64,000 nt of DNA from Bufo bufo (Eukaryota; Chordata; Amphibia; Anura; Bufonidae). Under the pieces are notes generated by a model. That model worked only from the letters and a program-made list of their open reading frames with translations, made no database searches and was not told where the DNA came from. The number at the start of each line of letters is the position of its first letter. Position 1 is the stretch's first letter. This document shows positions 33,200-42,332 of the stretch, piece by piece. Both the position numbers and the translations under genes were made by a program. The stretch spans positions 399,886,645-399,950,644 of the forward strand of contig NC_053389.1 of the NCBI RefSeq assembly GCF_905171765.1, read 5' to 3'.

Positions 33200-34764
33200 C
33201 CCAATATTGTGTACCTAGAAAATGACTTACAATCCCAAGAAGAACCATTGCCATAACTTTGAAGTATAAAATTTACTCAACTCCTATATCCTGTTGTTTG
33301 GTGGTTAAACCCACACAATATTAATAATTGGATGAATATTGTGACAATATCCATTTTATTCTGAACAATCCGAATAGGATGTCACATTTAATGGGAATTA
33401 TAATATATGCAGTTTACATTTTATAAAATATATACTTTTTATAATAAGATTGATTCTTATAATTTTAAATTATATGTGTTTATGATGTTGAATATTACAC
33501 AACACATGATGAAAGATGACAAATGAACTAATTAGATATAAAATTAAACATGACCTCCAAAAATGGGTGATAAAAATCACTATAAAAGCTTAAGTAAAGC
33601 TGCTGCAACAAAACCCTTGAAGGACCTCATAACTTGAGAAGATCTGCAGCTTCTTTTAAAAAAAACGCATGTGCCAAATAAAAACGCACTCAAAACGCAA
33701 TAAAAACGCAAGTAGAAAAATTGAAAAATAATGCAGTTTATGAAATACTAGATGAGAAAAAATGGTGAGGATATATATGAAAAAAGAAAAAATGATATCC
33801 AATGCATCTAGAATTGAAAAAAAGGGAAAAAAATGATGTTGACAAATACTCCATGTCTGATCTTTGGAATTCCCAACCAGGAGTATAAAAACCAACCAAA
33901 TATGGAGTAGGGTCATTACCACTGAAGAAGAGGAGAGGTGTCCTCGAAACGCGTTTGGTTTCCAGTGATCTGAACAAAGATCTATACATGACCCAGCTAT
34001 AAGAAGATATTTCTAACATTCTGCGGGACAACAGTGCACTGTACCCCCGATCGGATGTAACGAAGCTTGTGCCTCATATAATTGGCAGAAGAAAACACCA
34101 AAGAACAAAATCCCAAGTGCCGCTACGTCACTTCCGGAGCGACGATTCTGTCTTCGACTCCACGTGGAACGCTGACTAAGGAACAGCCGGGACGCCGGCT
34201 CCCAGCAGCTCCCAAAATACTTGGGCGACCGTCCGACACAAAGGAGAAGGTAAGCCCACACAGTGGGTTGTCATTCAATACACTGTCTCAGAGTGTCGGA
34301 CCGATATAAAGACAAGCCCGTATAGCGGGTTAGCACTACATATACCTTGAAACATCAGAGAGACTGACCATCATTAAAGTATTCCCACAGAGCGGGTGTT
34401 ACCAGATACATTCTGAACTGCCAAATTATATAGCCTGTTCGAGATATAAAAAGGAACATCATACTCAAAGCTTAATATAACTGAAGCATTTAAATATTGG
34501 ATCTTTTTTACCACGAACAAGAAGGAGGTTTCTTTCTTTCTTGTTGCTATTTTTTCAAGGATCTGCAACATTGATAAAGTGAACTTTTTACCTTGATACA
34601 TTTGTCATCACTGACACCAGACTGTGATTGTTTACTAATAGTGTATTGATTTGCACATTTTATTATTTTTTAACCTTTTATGTACCCATAATAAACTTTG
34701 TGATCTGCAATTAAACCTTACGACTCCATGTGTTGAGAGTGCCAGTCTTCCAACATTTTATGTA
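33200..34764 (+). repeat. PLE terminal repeat, full direct copy
   Basis: Starts CCCAATATTGTGTACCTAG and ends CAACATTTTATGTAT. It contains the hammerhead-like motif at 33912-33964 and long AT-rich segments. It is the reference copy for the inverted and partial repeats upstream. Confidence 0.9.
33912..33964 (+). ncRNA. Hammerhead-like ribozyme core in PLE terminal repeat
   Basis: CTGAAGA (33922-33928; consensus CTGANGA), stem II GAGGA (33930-33934) with TCCTC (33941-33945), GAAA (33946-33949), palindromic CGCG (33950-33953) and a GTT triplet. Stem I pairs ACCA with TGGT. All invariant core positions are met, with N7 = A. The stem III of only a few pairs around ACGCGT suggests activity as a dimer, as reported for short-stem-III hammerheads. 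Confidence 0.65.
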
Positions 34765-35068
34765 TTTTTCAGCCGTGAAGGGTGGTTCACATATAGACTA
34801 GAGCACCTCACAGTGGATGCGAGTGGGTGAGCTATTTCCTATATTTCTTTTACTTTAAATAAATGATGATGTCAGCCAGGCTGAAAGGCAAAATAGTGGC
34901 CCAGTACAGCAGCATCAGAAGACCACAGAGTGGTAAGGTGGCATAGTGTGGAAGTGGCAGCAGCATCAGGAGACCACAGAGTGACCCAGTGAGTGTGACG
35001 GAGTGGGGAGGTGGGTTGCAATACCAGTACCAGCTGAAGATGGTGGGTGAAAAAAGGAGCACTTGGCA

Positions 35069-36295
35069 TCAGATGTGTGGCATCAGGCGGGTGGCAGCAT
35101 CAGAATAGTAGCTGAGGCAGGTAGCCAGAAGAAACCGGTCTCTTTTGTCAAAGTGTTGGAGTGGTACCATGGATGATCTAGTCTGATGCATTAGGCATGG
35201 TGGGTGGAAATCCTGGCTGATCCATGCCTGATTCATCTTGACAAAGGTCAGTCTCTCCATATTTTGGGTGGACAGGTGAGTTCTCCTTGGGGTAACTATG
35301 GCCCCCGCCGCACTAAACACCCGCTCTGATCTCACACTACTGGCCGGGCAGGACAGCTTTTCCAGGGCAAACTTGGCCACAAATCAAGTTTGGCTGCCCA
35401 GTAGTCCAGTGGATCTTCACGGCTCGATCAATGACGGCTGGCAGGGTGCACTCCAATTATGCCACCACCTGTTGGTTCAGGTTCTGCTCTATGTCTAGCT
35501 GCTGGTGAGTAGTTTCTTCACTATGAGGAAGAAAGCTGCTCATCGGCGACTCTAGACTCAGGCTGCTACTGATGGAGCTGGTACTGCTCCTGCCACTCCA
35601 CCCCTCCCCAGCAGCCATGGCAGTGGAACATGAGCGCTGAGGGCCTTACCAGTCAGACCTGCGAGAGGATGGACCATGGCACAGATAGGCAGCGGCGAAC
35701 TGACTTTATAGGATGTCTCCATAGTAGTACAGTTTGTTCTCCCTCTCAGCGGGTAAAAAAAAGGCCCCCATTTTGGACCGGTAGTAAGGGTCCTACAAGG
35801 TGAAGAGCCAGAAGTCATCCCTCTGCCGAATGGTAACAATTCGGCTGTCACTACGCAAGCAAGTGAGCATGCATCAGGCCATTTGTGCAAGTGACTTGGA
35901 GGGACTCCCTGCCTCCATCTCCACTTCATACTGCCACTGTGTGTCTGGGTCCTCTGCCTCGTCTTCCGCATCGCCCTGTAGCTCCTCTGGCTGTTCCTGC
36001 TCCTCCTCTCCTGTCACCTGTGTGTAAACACCACCCATTTCACTACACATTGCTTATGCTCCAATGTCCTCCTCCTCCAGTTTAGCCCCTCCAGGATTCG
36101 ATATCTTGATGTGGTATGCGCATACATGTGGTATGCTGGAGGAGCACTGTGAATTGTCCCTGCAGTGGAGGCTGAGGACACGGTGGAGGATGATGAGGTA
36201 GAGGCGGACATTGTCGCAGGACCAATGGCATGAGAACGTGGAGGCGGAAGCGGCGTCACCTGGCCAAGTTGGTGCTGTGGCTGTGCAGGAACCAC
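35069..36295 (-). pseudogene. hAT transposase remnant
   Basis: The C-terminal dimerisation block is clear (ALEKLSCPASSVRSERVF, SAAGAIVTPRRTHLS, LTFVKMNQAW; 35069-35380). Upstream, 35558-35971 and 36014-36295 hold frameshifted parts of the core and a Ser/Pro-rich N-terminal side. There are several frameshifts and stops and no continuous frame. Compared with the C-terminus at 20996-21410 it is a related but distinct family. Confidence 0.8.
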
Positions 36296-36689
36296 ATTTA
36301 CCCAGTTGACCGTAAAAGTAAAATTTCACCACTAACTGGCTAATCGACGTAATTAGGTTCATACAGAAGAAAGTCAACAATCCCCTATCTATTTTCCTCA
36401 TAAAGGTTGTTTCACAAAAAAATTTCACCAATGAATGGCTAATCAACATAATTCGCTTCATATAGAAGAAAGTCAACAATCACCCATCTATTATCCTCAA
36501 AGGCTGTTTCACAAAACAATTCCACCAATGAATGGCTAATGGACGTAATTCGGTTCATACAGAAGAAAGTTAACAATCACCCATCAATTTTCCCTATTCT
36601 TTTTCCTATTATTAGACCCCCCCCAAAAAATATAACAATCACAATTCACCATAGAACGGCTAATAGGACATACGTATCTATCCTATTAA

Positions 36690-37240
36690 TACACCCTGTA
36701 AATGGCTGTAGTACAATTGAACTTTACCGCTCAATGGCAAATATATATATTTTTTTGCCACTAATACACAGCAAAAAGGGCTTTAGAACATATAATTGCA
36801 CCGCTGAACAGCAAATAGGCCCTTATTTTTTTCCACTTATACACGCCACAGAACGCTTTAGAACATATAACTGCACCGCTGAATGGCAAATATATTTTTC
36901 TTTTTCCACTTATACGCTCCACAAAAGGCTTTAGAACATATAACTGCACCGCTAAATGGCAAATATATTTTTCTTTTGCCACTAATACACGACAAAAAGG
37001 GCTTTAGAACATATAACTGCACCGCTGAACGGCAAATATATTTTTATTTTTCCACTAAAAGGTCTTTAGAACATATAACTGCAGAACTGAACGGCAAATA
37101 TATTTTTCTTTTGCCACTAATACACAACAAACAGGGCTGTAATTTTCTCACTTCACCACACAACGGCTAATAAGCTCTTTTTTCCCACTCATACAAGCCA
37201 TATGCTTTAGAACATATAAGTGCACCTCACAAGGGCAAAT
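36690..37240. repeat. About 75-bp minisatellite in a hAT 5' region
   Basis: Repeated GCTTTAGAACATATAACTGC and ACCGCTGAACGGCAAATATA blocks, with TTTTTCTTTTGCCACTAATA between them; about six units of 65-80 bp. Open frames on both strands are products of the periodicity. Confidence 0.85.
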
Positions 37241-37591
37241 AAGATATAGAAATATTTACTTGTAATAAACCCTGTTAATGGCTGTATCAAACAACACTTG
37301 CACCCTAATAAGAACAGTTTTCTGGAATTACAGAGCTGTATAATGGCAATTTGGATCCCCAGTCAGTGCAGCAAGGTGTAATAGGATTGTTCCTATTACC
37401 CAGGCTGTAAACTCCCCTACTGAACTCTGTTCTGCTTCAATACTGTGGAATGATTCCTCCCTATCCTTTCCCTGAATGTCTATACAGCAAAATAAAAGTT
37501 TTAAAGTCTTTTCTACCACTGTCTTTGGCGCTTGCTGATGTCTCTCCCTGCACTAAGTACACTGGAAAATGGCTGAATCCAAGATGGCTGA

Positions 37592-37642
37592 GGCTATTTA
37601 TAGAGCTGTGACATCACAAGGCTGTCTGGCTGCTGATTGGTT
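37592..37642 (-). promoter_or_regulatory. hAT relic promoter
   Basis: Minus strand: CCAAT (AACCAATCAG, complement at 37632-37641), a CRE-like GTGATGTCAC (37608-37617) and a TATA box (CTATAAATAG, complement at 37594-37603). The position near the 5' end fits the transposase promoter of this relic. Confidence 0.55.
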
Positions 37643-38297
37643 GCATACATGGCATTATGCGTGATCCCACCTTCCCAGAGTTCCTTGCTCCATGTCCTCA
37701 CATGTGCAGCAGCCATTTTAGGAAAAAATGCCATTCATTACCATGGAGCGGGAGGAAATTCGGATTCGGTGCAAATCGAATTTTTCCAGAAATTCGGATT
37801 AAATTCCACTTCGTCAACTTCGATTCGCTTATCTATAATGTCTAATAATTGGCACCACTTCTTGGTTTGTACAGAGCTAACTCATTCTAATCCTGCCTGT
37901 AATGATCATCTCTGTGTACAAATAAGACAGGGTCCACCATTCACAGTAGGTGATTGTCAGGGCTTATCTATTCTTTCCTTGTACAATGGCTTCTGCACAG
38001 GACATGGCATCCCCAGAAAACTCTCCCATAGAAGTCAATGAGGTACCCTCCTGACCATTGTGTCTATGGACCATGTGGCTGCTGTAAAGCAATTTTTAAT
38101 TTTAATTTTTTTTTAATTTTAATGCTGTGTAAATGCTGTAAGAACAGCTCAGGCAAGATGGCCACCCCCATAATCGTGTTCAGAAAAATAGAATTAGAAA
38201 ATCTACAATTAGAAAATAAAAGAGATTAGAAAAAAAGGATATGTTACTATCTGGTTTTAACTGGCAGAAAAAAGTTTTATTGACACATTTCCTTTAA

Positions 38298-38742
38298 TTA
38301 TCTGGGTACTAGGGCTTTCTTGTTATCTTGCCAGTGTCAGTACTGCAGATCAGGGTCAGTTTCTGCTAATGTAATTTATTTCTGTCCACCATCATGTATC
38401 TATTTCCAATCTGAATGCCATCACTATCTTCTTCATCCATTGTACCATCATCAATTTTACCATCAAGATTTGGTTCCTGACATCCGTTGGTTAGTTTCTA
38501 CATCTGTACATTAATAATTGGACACCTGATTCATAATAGTATTCTTCTGATCATCCAGTTGTTCTACAGTTCCACTCTACTGTATGTCTTAGTCTCAGTT
38601 CCAGGAAACACTGCTAATACCCAGGAGGGCCAACTGCTATAGATGAAGTCCAGTTCTACAGTGTTGTGAATGACTGAAGTAATACACTGCTTTTAGAGAT
38701 AAACTAAGTTATCAAAAATTTGATACGGCTACTTCACCTAAG
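38298..38742. other. No recognised feature
   Basis: AT-rich sequence with no element ends or protein-like frame. Confidence 0.45.
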
Positions 38743-38947
38743 TTACATAGTAACATAGTACATAAGGCCGAAAAAAGACATTTGTCCATCCAGTTCGGCC
38801 TGTCATCCTGCAAGTTGATCCAGAGGAAGGCAAAAAAAAAAACCTGTGAGGTAGAAGCCAATTTTCCTCACTTTAGGGGAATAAAAAATTCCTTCCCAAC
38901 TCCAATCAGGCAATCAGAATAACTCCCTGGAGCTCCCTCTCTAGTAG

Positions 38948-40044
38948 CTATATCAGAAATACATCCAGGCCTCTCTTGAATTCCTTTATTGTACTCACCA
39001 TCACCACCTCTTCAGGCAGAGAGTCCCCTAGTCTCACTGCTCTTACCGTAAAGAATCCTCTTCTATGTTTGTGTACAAACCTTCTTTCCTCCAGACGCAG
39101 AGGATGTCCCCTCGTCAGAGTCACAGTCCTGGGGATAAATAGATGATGGGATAGATCTCTGTACTGACCACTGATATACTTATACATAGTAATTCGATCT
39201 CCCCTCAGTCGTCTTTTTTCTAAAGTGAATAACCCTAATTTTGATAATCTTTCAGGGTACTGTAGTTGCCCCATTCCAGTTATTACTTTAGTTGCCCTCC
39301 TCTGGACCCTCTCCAGCTCTGCTATGTCTGCCTTGTTCACAGGAGCCCAGAACTGTACACAGTACTCCATGTGTGGTCTGACTAATGATTTGTAAAGTGG
39401 TAGGACTATGTTCTAGTCACGGGCATCTATGCCCCTTTTGATGCAACCCATTATCTTATTGGCCTTGGCAGCAGCTGCCTGATACTGTTTTTTGCAGCTT
39501 AGTTTGCTGTTTATTAAAATTCCTAGATCCTTTTCCATGTCAGTGTTACCGAGTGTTTTACCATTTAGTATATACGGGTGACTTGCATTATTCCTTCCCA
39601 TGTGCATAACTTTACATTTGTCAGTGTTAAACCTCATCTGCCACTTATCTGCCCAAGCCTCCAATCTATCCAGATCCCTCTGTAGTAGTATACTGTCCTC
39701 TTCAGTGTAAATTACTTTACACAGTTTAGTGTCATCTGCGAAAATTGATATTTTACTATGCAAGCCTTCTACAAGATCATTAATAAATATATTGAAGAGA
39801 ATATGGCCCAATACTGACCCCTGAGGTACGCCACTAGTGACAGTGACCCAATCTGACTGTGTACCGTTAATAACCACCCTCTGTTTTCTATCATTGAGCC
39901 AGTTACTTACCCACATACAGACGTTTTCTCCCAGTCCGAGCATTTTCATTTTATATACTAACCTTTTATGTGGTACAGTGTCAAATGCTTTGGAGAAGTC
40001 CAGATATACGACATCCATTGATTCGCCGCTGTCAAGTCTAGAAC
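38948..40044 (-). pseudogene. CR1-type reverse transcriptase, C-terminal half
   Basis: Minus frame 40018-39413 carries [37 protein letters not shown] and an intact FADDTKL. The next block, MEYCVQFWAPVNKADIAELE (39370-38948), is in the same frame but separated by a TAG at about 39411-39413, where the expected codon is AAG. Codons upstream of 40044 continue beyond the LTR insertion at 41594-41743. It cannot function because it is split and truncated. Confidence 0.88.
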
Positions 40045-40654
40045 TTACCTGTAACGGTCACGTACACACACACACAGGGGAGAGGATAGTGACCACTGCG
40101 CTCCACCCTCACCCCTGGCCCTGCCTACTTGCCTCACGAGTCCTGATGACAGGGGACAACTGGACGGCAGTCCCTAACTTAGGATACGTGCGGGAAGGAC
40201 AGACAAGACAAATAACGGATAGTGAACGGACCGGGTCAAAACCAAGAGGACAACGCAGTACAGAGGGATAAGCAAAGAATGGTCAGGAGAAGCCGGGGTC
40301 ATAAATACCAGGAGAGTCGAGAAGTACCAAAGGAGTCCGCAAAGAATAGTCAGGTGGAAGCCGAGGTCAAAATACCAGGAGGGATGTGCAGTACAGGAGG
40401 AGCAGGCAAAGAATCGTCAGAGAACAGGATCAGGTAAGTATACAGGTATCCAACAAACGCCAGGAACCTAAATTAACAGGCAAGCTGTGGCCAGCAGGCT
40501 GCCTGTATTTATAGTGGGGAGTGAGGGTCATGTGACGTGGCCAGCGTCACATGACCGACAGACCGACCAGTCGAGCACCGAGTTATCAGCTCGGCGCTCA
40601 AGGCAGACCTAGGAGCAGGGCCTCCCAGCTAGCAAAGCTGCCCTGGGAACGAGG

Positions 40655-40948
40655 TCAAACACAGATCCTCACTCCCAAAGCTAAGCAGCAGGTCTTCGGC
40701 TGATGGGAGACTGAGTGCGCCTTTGGCGCCCCGTGACAGTTCCCCCCCCTTTTACGAGGGGCCATCCGACCCAATACTTCAGGCGATGGCCTTTCAGGGT
40801 GTTCTAAATGAAATTTTCGAACAAGTCTAGGAGCATGAACCTCCCTGGCAGGTACCCAAGATCTCTCTTCAGTTCCATACCCCTTCCAGTGAATTAGGTA
40901 CAGCAAGGAATTACACACCTTCCTGACATCCACTATTTTAGACACCAC
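40655..40948 (-). pseudogene. Gypsy integrase C-terminal chromodomain remnant
   Basis: The frame begins MVSKIVDVRK and contains LLYLIHWKGYGTEERSW and a following ALVRKFH-like helix (VREVHAPRLVRKFHLEHP pattern), a chromodomain as in chromovirus-type integrases, which helps direct integration to chromatin. The frame then runs into the LTR. Everything upstream of the chromodomain is deleted. Confidence 0.8.
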
Positions 40949-41293
40949 ATACTCGACAGCATCATTAACAAGAATCGGCAGAGGCGAGGCTTTCGATGGT
41001 ACTACCAGTTCAAAATATTTTTTAAGTAGAAATTTCTCTAACCGTGGGTGTGTGCCACTCAGAAAGATGTTCCCTTTTAGTCCTGGAGAACCTACCGGTT
41101 GAGGTGGTACTAGGGTTGCCTTGGCTCCAACTACATAACCCCACTATAGATTGGTCCAAGAGGAATGGGTAAGACCTTCATCCTTAAAGGCATGTTAATC
41201 TAACGGTCATGTACACACACACAGGGGGGAGGATAGTGATCACTGCGCTCCACCCTCACCCCTGGCCCTGCCTACTTGCCTCACGAGTCCTGA

Positions 41294-41511
41294 TAGGGTA
41301 TATTTCCACTGGACCGGGGGTCGAGTGGAGGGGTGGACCGTAGGCGCAAAAACGCAACCAGAGTTTTTTTATATAAACCAATAGTTTTTTTTATTGTTAT
41401 AGTGACAACGCGTTTCGGGGTTCTGCGGACCCCTTATTCAAGTCGGTGAATGATACTGCTGGTGGAGAGAGCGCTGCATCCAGCTCCTGGCACGTGTGGC
41501 GTCCAGATGCA
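41294..41511 (-). mobile_element. Penelope-like terminal fragment inside an LTR
   Basis: The LTR sequence is interrupted at CGAGTCCTGAT and resumes at CACAGATCCTCACTCCC. The inserted 218 bp holds a hammerhead-like core at 41401-41450. It replaces roughly 560 bp of LTR, so a deletion accompanied it. Confidence 0.6.
41401..41450 (-). ncRNA. Hammerhead-like ribozyme core (degenerate)
   Basis: Minus strand: TTGAATA in place of CTGANGA, stem II GGGGT/ACCCC, GAAA, palindromic CGCG and a GTT triplet. The 3' core is intact but the 5' box is changed at two positions. Confidence 0.45.
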
Positions 41512-41743
41512 CAGATCCTCACTCCCGAAGCTAAGCAGCAGGTCTGCGGCTGATGGGAGACCGAGTGCGCCTTTGGTGCCCCGTGACATTACCTTCTCAT
41601 AGAAACTGATTAAATTAGTTTGGCATGACCGATCCCTCATGAAGCCATGCTGATATGGCCTTATTTGCTCCTTTCCGTTGAGATGCTCTAACATAGCATC
41701 TCTCAGAAAACCTTAAACAGTTTACCCACAACAGATGTTAAAC

Positions 41744-42230
41744 TTTTATTCTAAATAGTTCACAAATAAATTTGATTTGTTATGAATTACTACATCACAA
41801 ATCACATTCCATTGTACATAACGGGCGCAATAATGGGGAATGGCAATCACGCCACAGTCTGTCATTGAACCCCTCAGATGCCACATTCAACACTGACCAC
41901 GGCATTAGACAGTCACATTGAAGTCTTTCAGTGGTTAATCAGGTGTTAAAAAAATTACTGTACATACTCACCTCATCCATTTGCTTGCGAAGAGGTCATT
42001 GCGGCCATCTTGATTGAAGAAAATGTGCCAAATCTCGTGCGCGATGACGTGGTGAAGTGGTACAAGATTTGTTTTTTTTTCTTCAATAAAGATGGCCGCG
42101 ATGGCCTCTCCATGAGCAAATGGATGAGATGAGTATAGGTTTTATTTGCATCATTTCAGGAAAAATTTATTCATTACCATGAAGCGCCAGGAAATTCCTA
42201 TTCGTCACTCAACAATAACTGCATTTCAAT
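41744..42230. mobile_element. Eroded hAT-like MITE with a long palindrome
   Basis: 41975-42131 is an inverted repeat (TCATCCATTTGCTTGCGAAG and the complement near 42108-42127). The sequence near 42170-42225 (TTCATTACCATGAAGCGCCA, then TATTCGTCACTCAACA) resembles the 5' region of the hAT relic at 37736-37837. No duplication was identified. Confidence 0.45.
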
Positions 42231-42332
42231 GCAGAAAGCAAAGCACTTAGTGGCCGATACTAATGGAGTAAGTGTAAGGCAGTTGCATAGCAACTCAACA
42301 GCACTAGTAGATAGGAGCAGACAAGACAAAAG

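Larger units (their letters stand above)
29498..34856 (+). mobile_element. Penelope-like element with inverted and direct terminal repeats
   Basis: A 14-bp duplication AAATAAATGATGAT flanks it (29484-29497 and 34857-34870). Order: an inverted terminal repeat copy (29496-30933), a partial direct copy (30934-31181), the coding region (31182-33095), a short 3' spacer, a full direct terminal repeat (33200-34764) and a unique tail of about 90 bp. This is the classic PLE layout in which a 5'-truncated tandem copy is joined to an inverted one. It lies inside the hAT relic. Confidence 0.9.
28753..37837 (-). mobile_element. hAT relic, middle layer (8-bp duplication ATGTCTAA)
   Basis: ATGTCTAA occurs at 28745-28752 and 37838-37845. 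The ends are TAGAGATTTTTC on the left and, inverted on the right, TATAGATAAGCGAATCGAAG. TTCGA-rich subterminal motifs are present on both sides. Removing the Penelope insertion leaves about 3.7 kb. Transposase remnants lie on the minus strand at 35069-36295 with a promoter near 37592. A minisatellite occupies 36690-37240. The element sits inside the TTAA MITE. Confidence 0.87.
28577..38297. mobile_element. TTAA-flanked MITE, outermost layer of a three-level nest
   Basis: TTAA at 28577-28580 is followed by AAGGAAATGTGTCATC; at the right, TGACACATTTCCT runs into TTAA at 38294-38297. The inverted ends match over about 14 bp. Without the inserted hAT (28753-37837) the element would be about 620 bp. 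It has no coding sequence. TTAA duplication points to the piggyBac or Kolobok superfamilies, which I cannot separate here. Confidence 0.78.
40050..41588 (-). mobile_element. Ty3/gypsy-type LTR element, internally deleted (duplication TTACC)
   Basis: TTACC at 40045-40049 and 41589-41593 flanks it. The left LTR, 40050-40738 (TGTAACGGTCACG...CCGTGACA), is complete. The right LTR (about 41200-41588) has lost its middle and contains a foreign segment at 41294-41511. Only about 460 bp of internal DNA remains between them. A polypurine tract (complement of CCCCCCCTTTTACGAGGGGC) adjoins the left LTR, placing the 3' end at left. Confidence 0.88.
38743..41743 (-). mobile_element. CR1/L2-group LINE, 5'-truncated, copy 2
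   Basis: Same family as 9170-12056, on the opposite strand. The 3' tail (GTTACATAGTAACATAGTAC) is at the left. It is truncated at about 41743, within the RT fingers. A gypsy-type LTR element at 40050-41588 splits it (TTACC duplication). The protein is less damaged than in copy 1. Confidence 0.92.

Noticed and set aside
34082..34309. Paired frames of 75 and 82 codons present twice (also 29952-30248)
   Set aside because: They occur identically in the inverted copies of the PLE terminal repeat, on both strands, with no family resemblance.
36539..37170. Frames with repeated YNCTAE-like units
   Set aside because: They derive from a minisatellite of about 75 bp.
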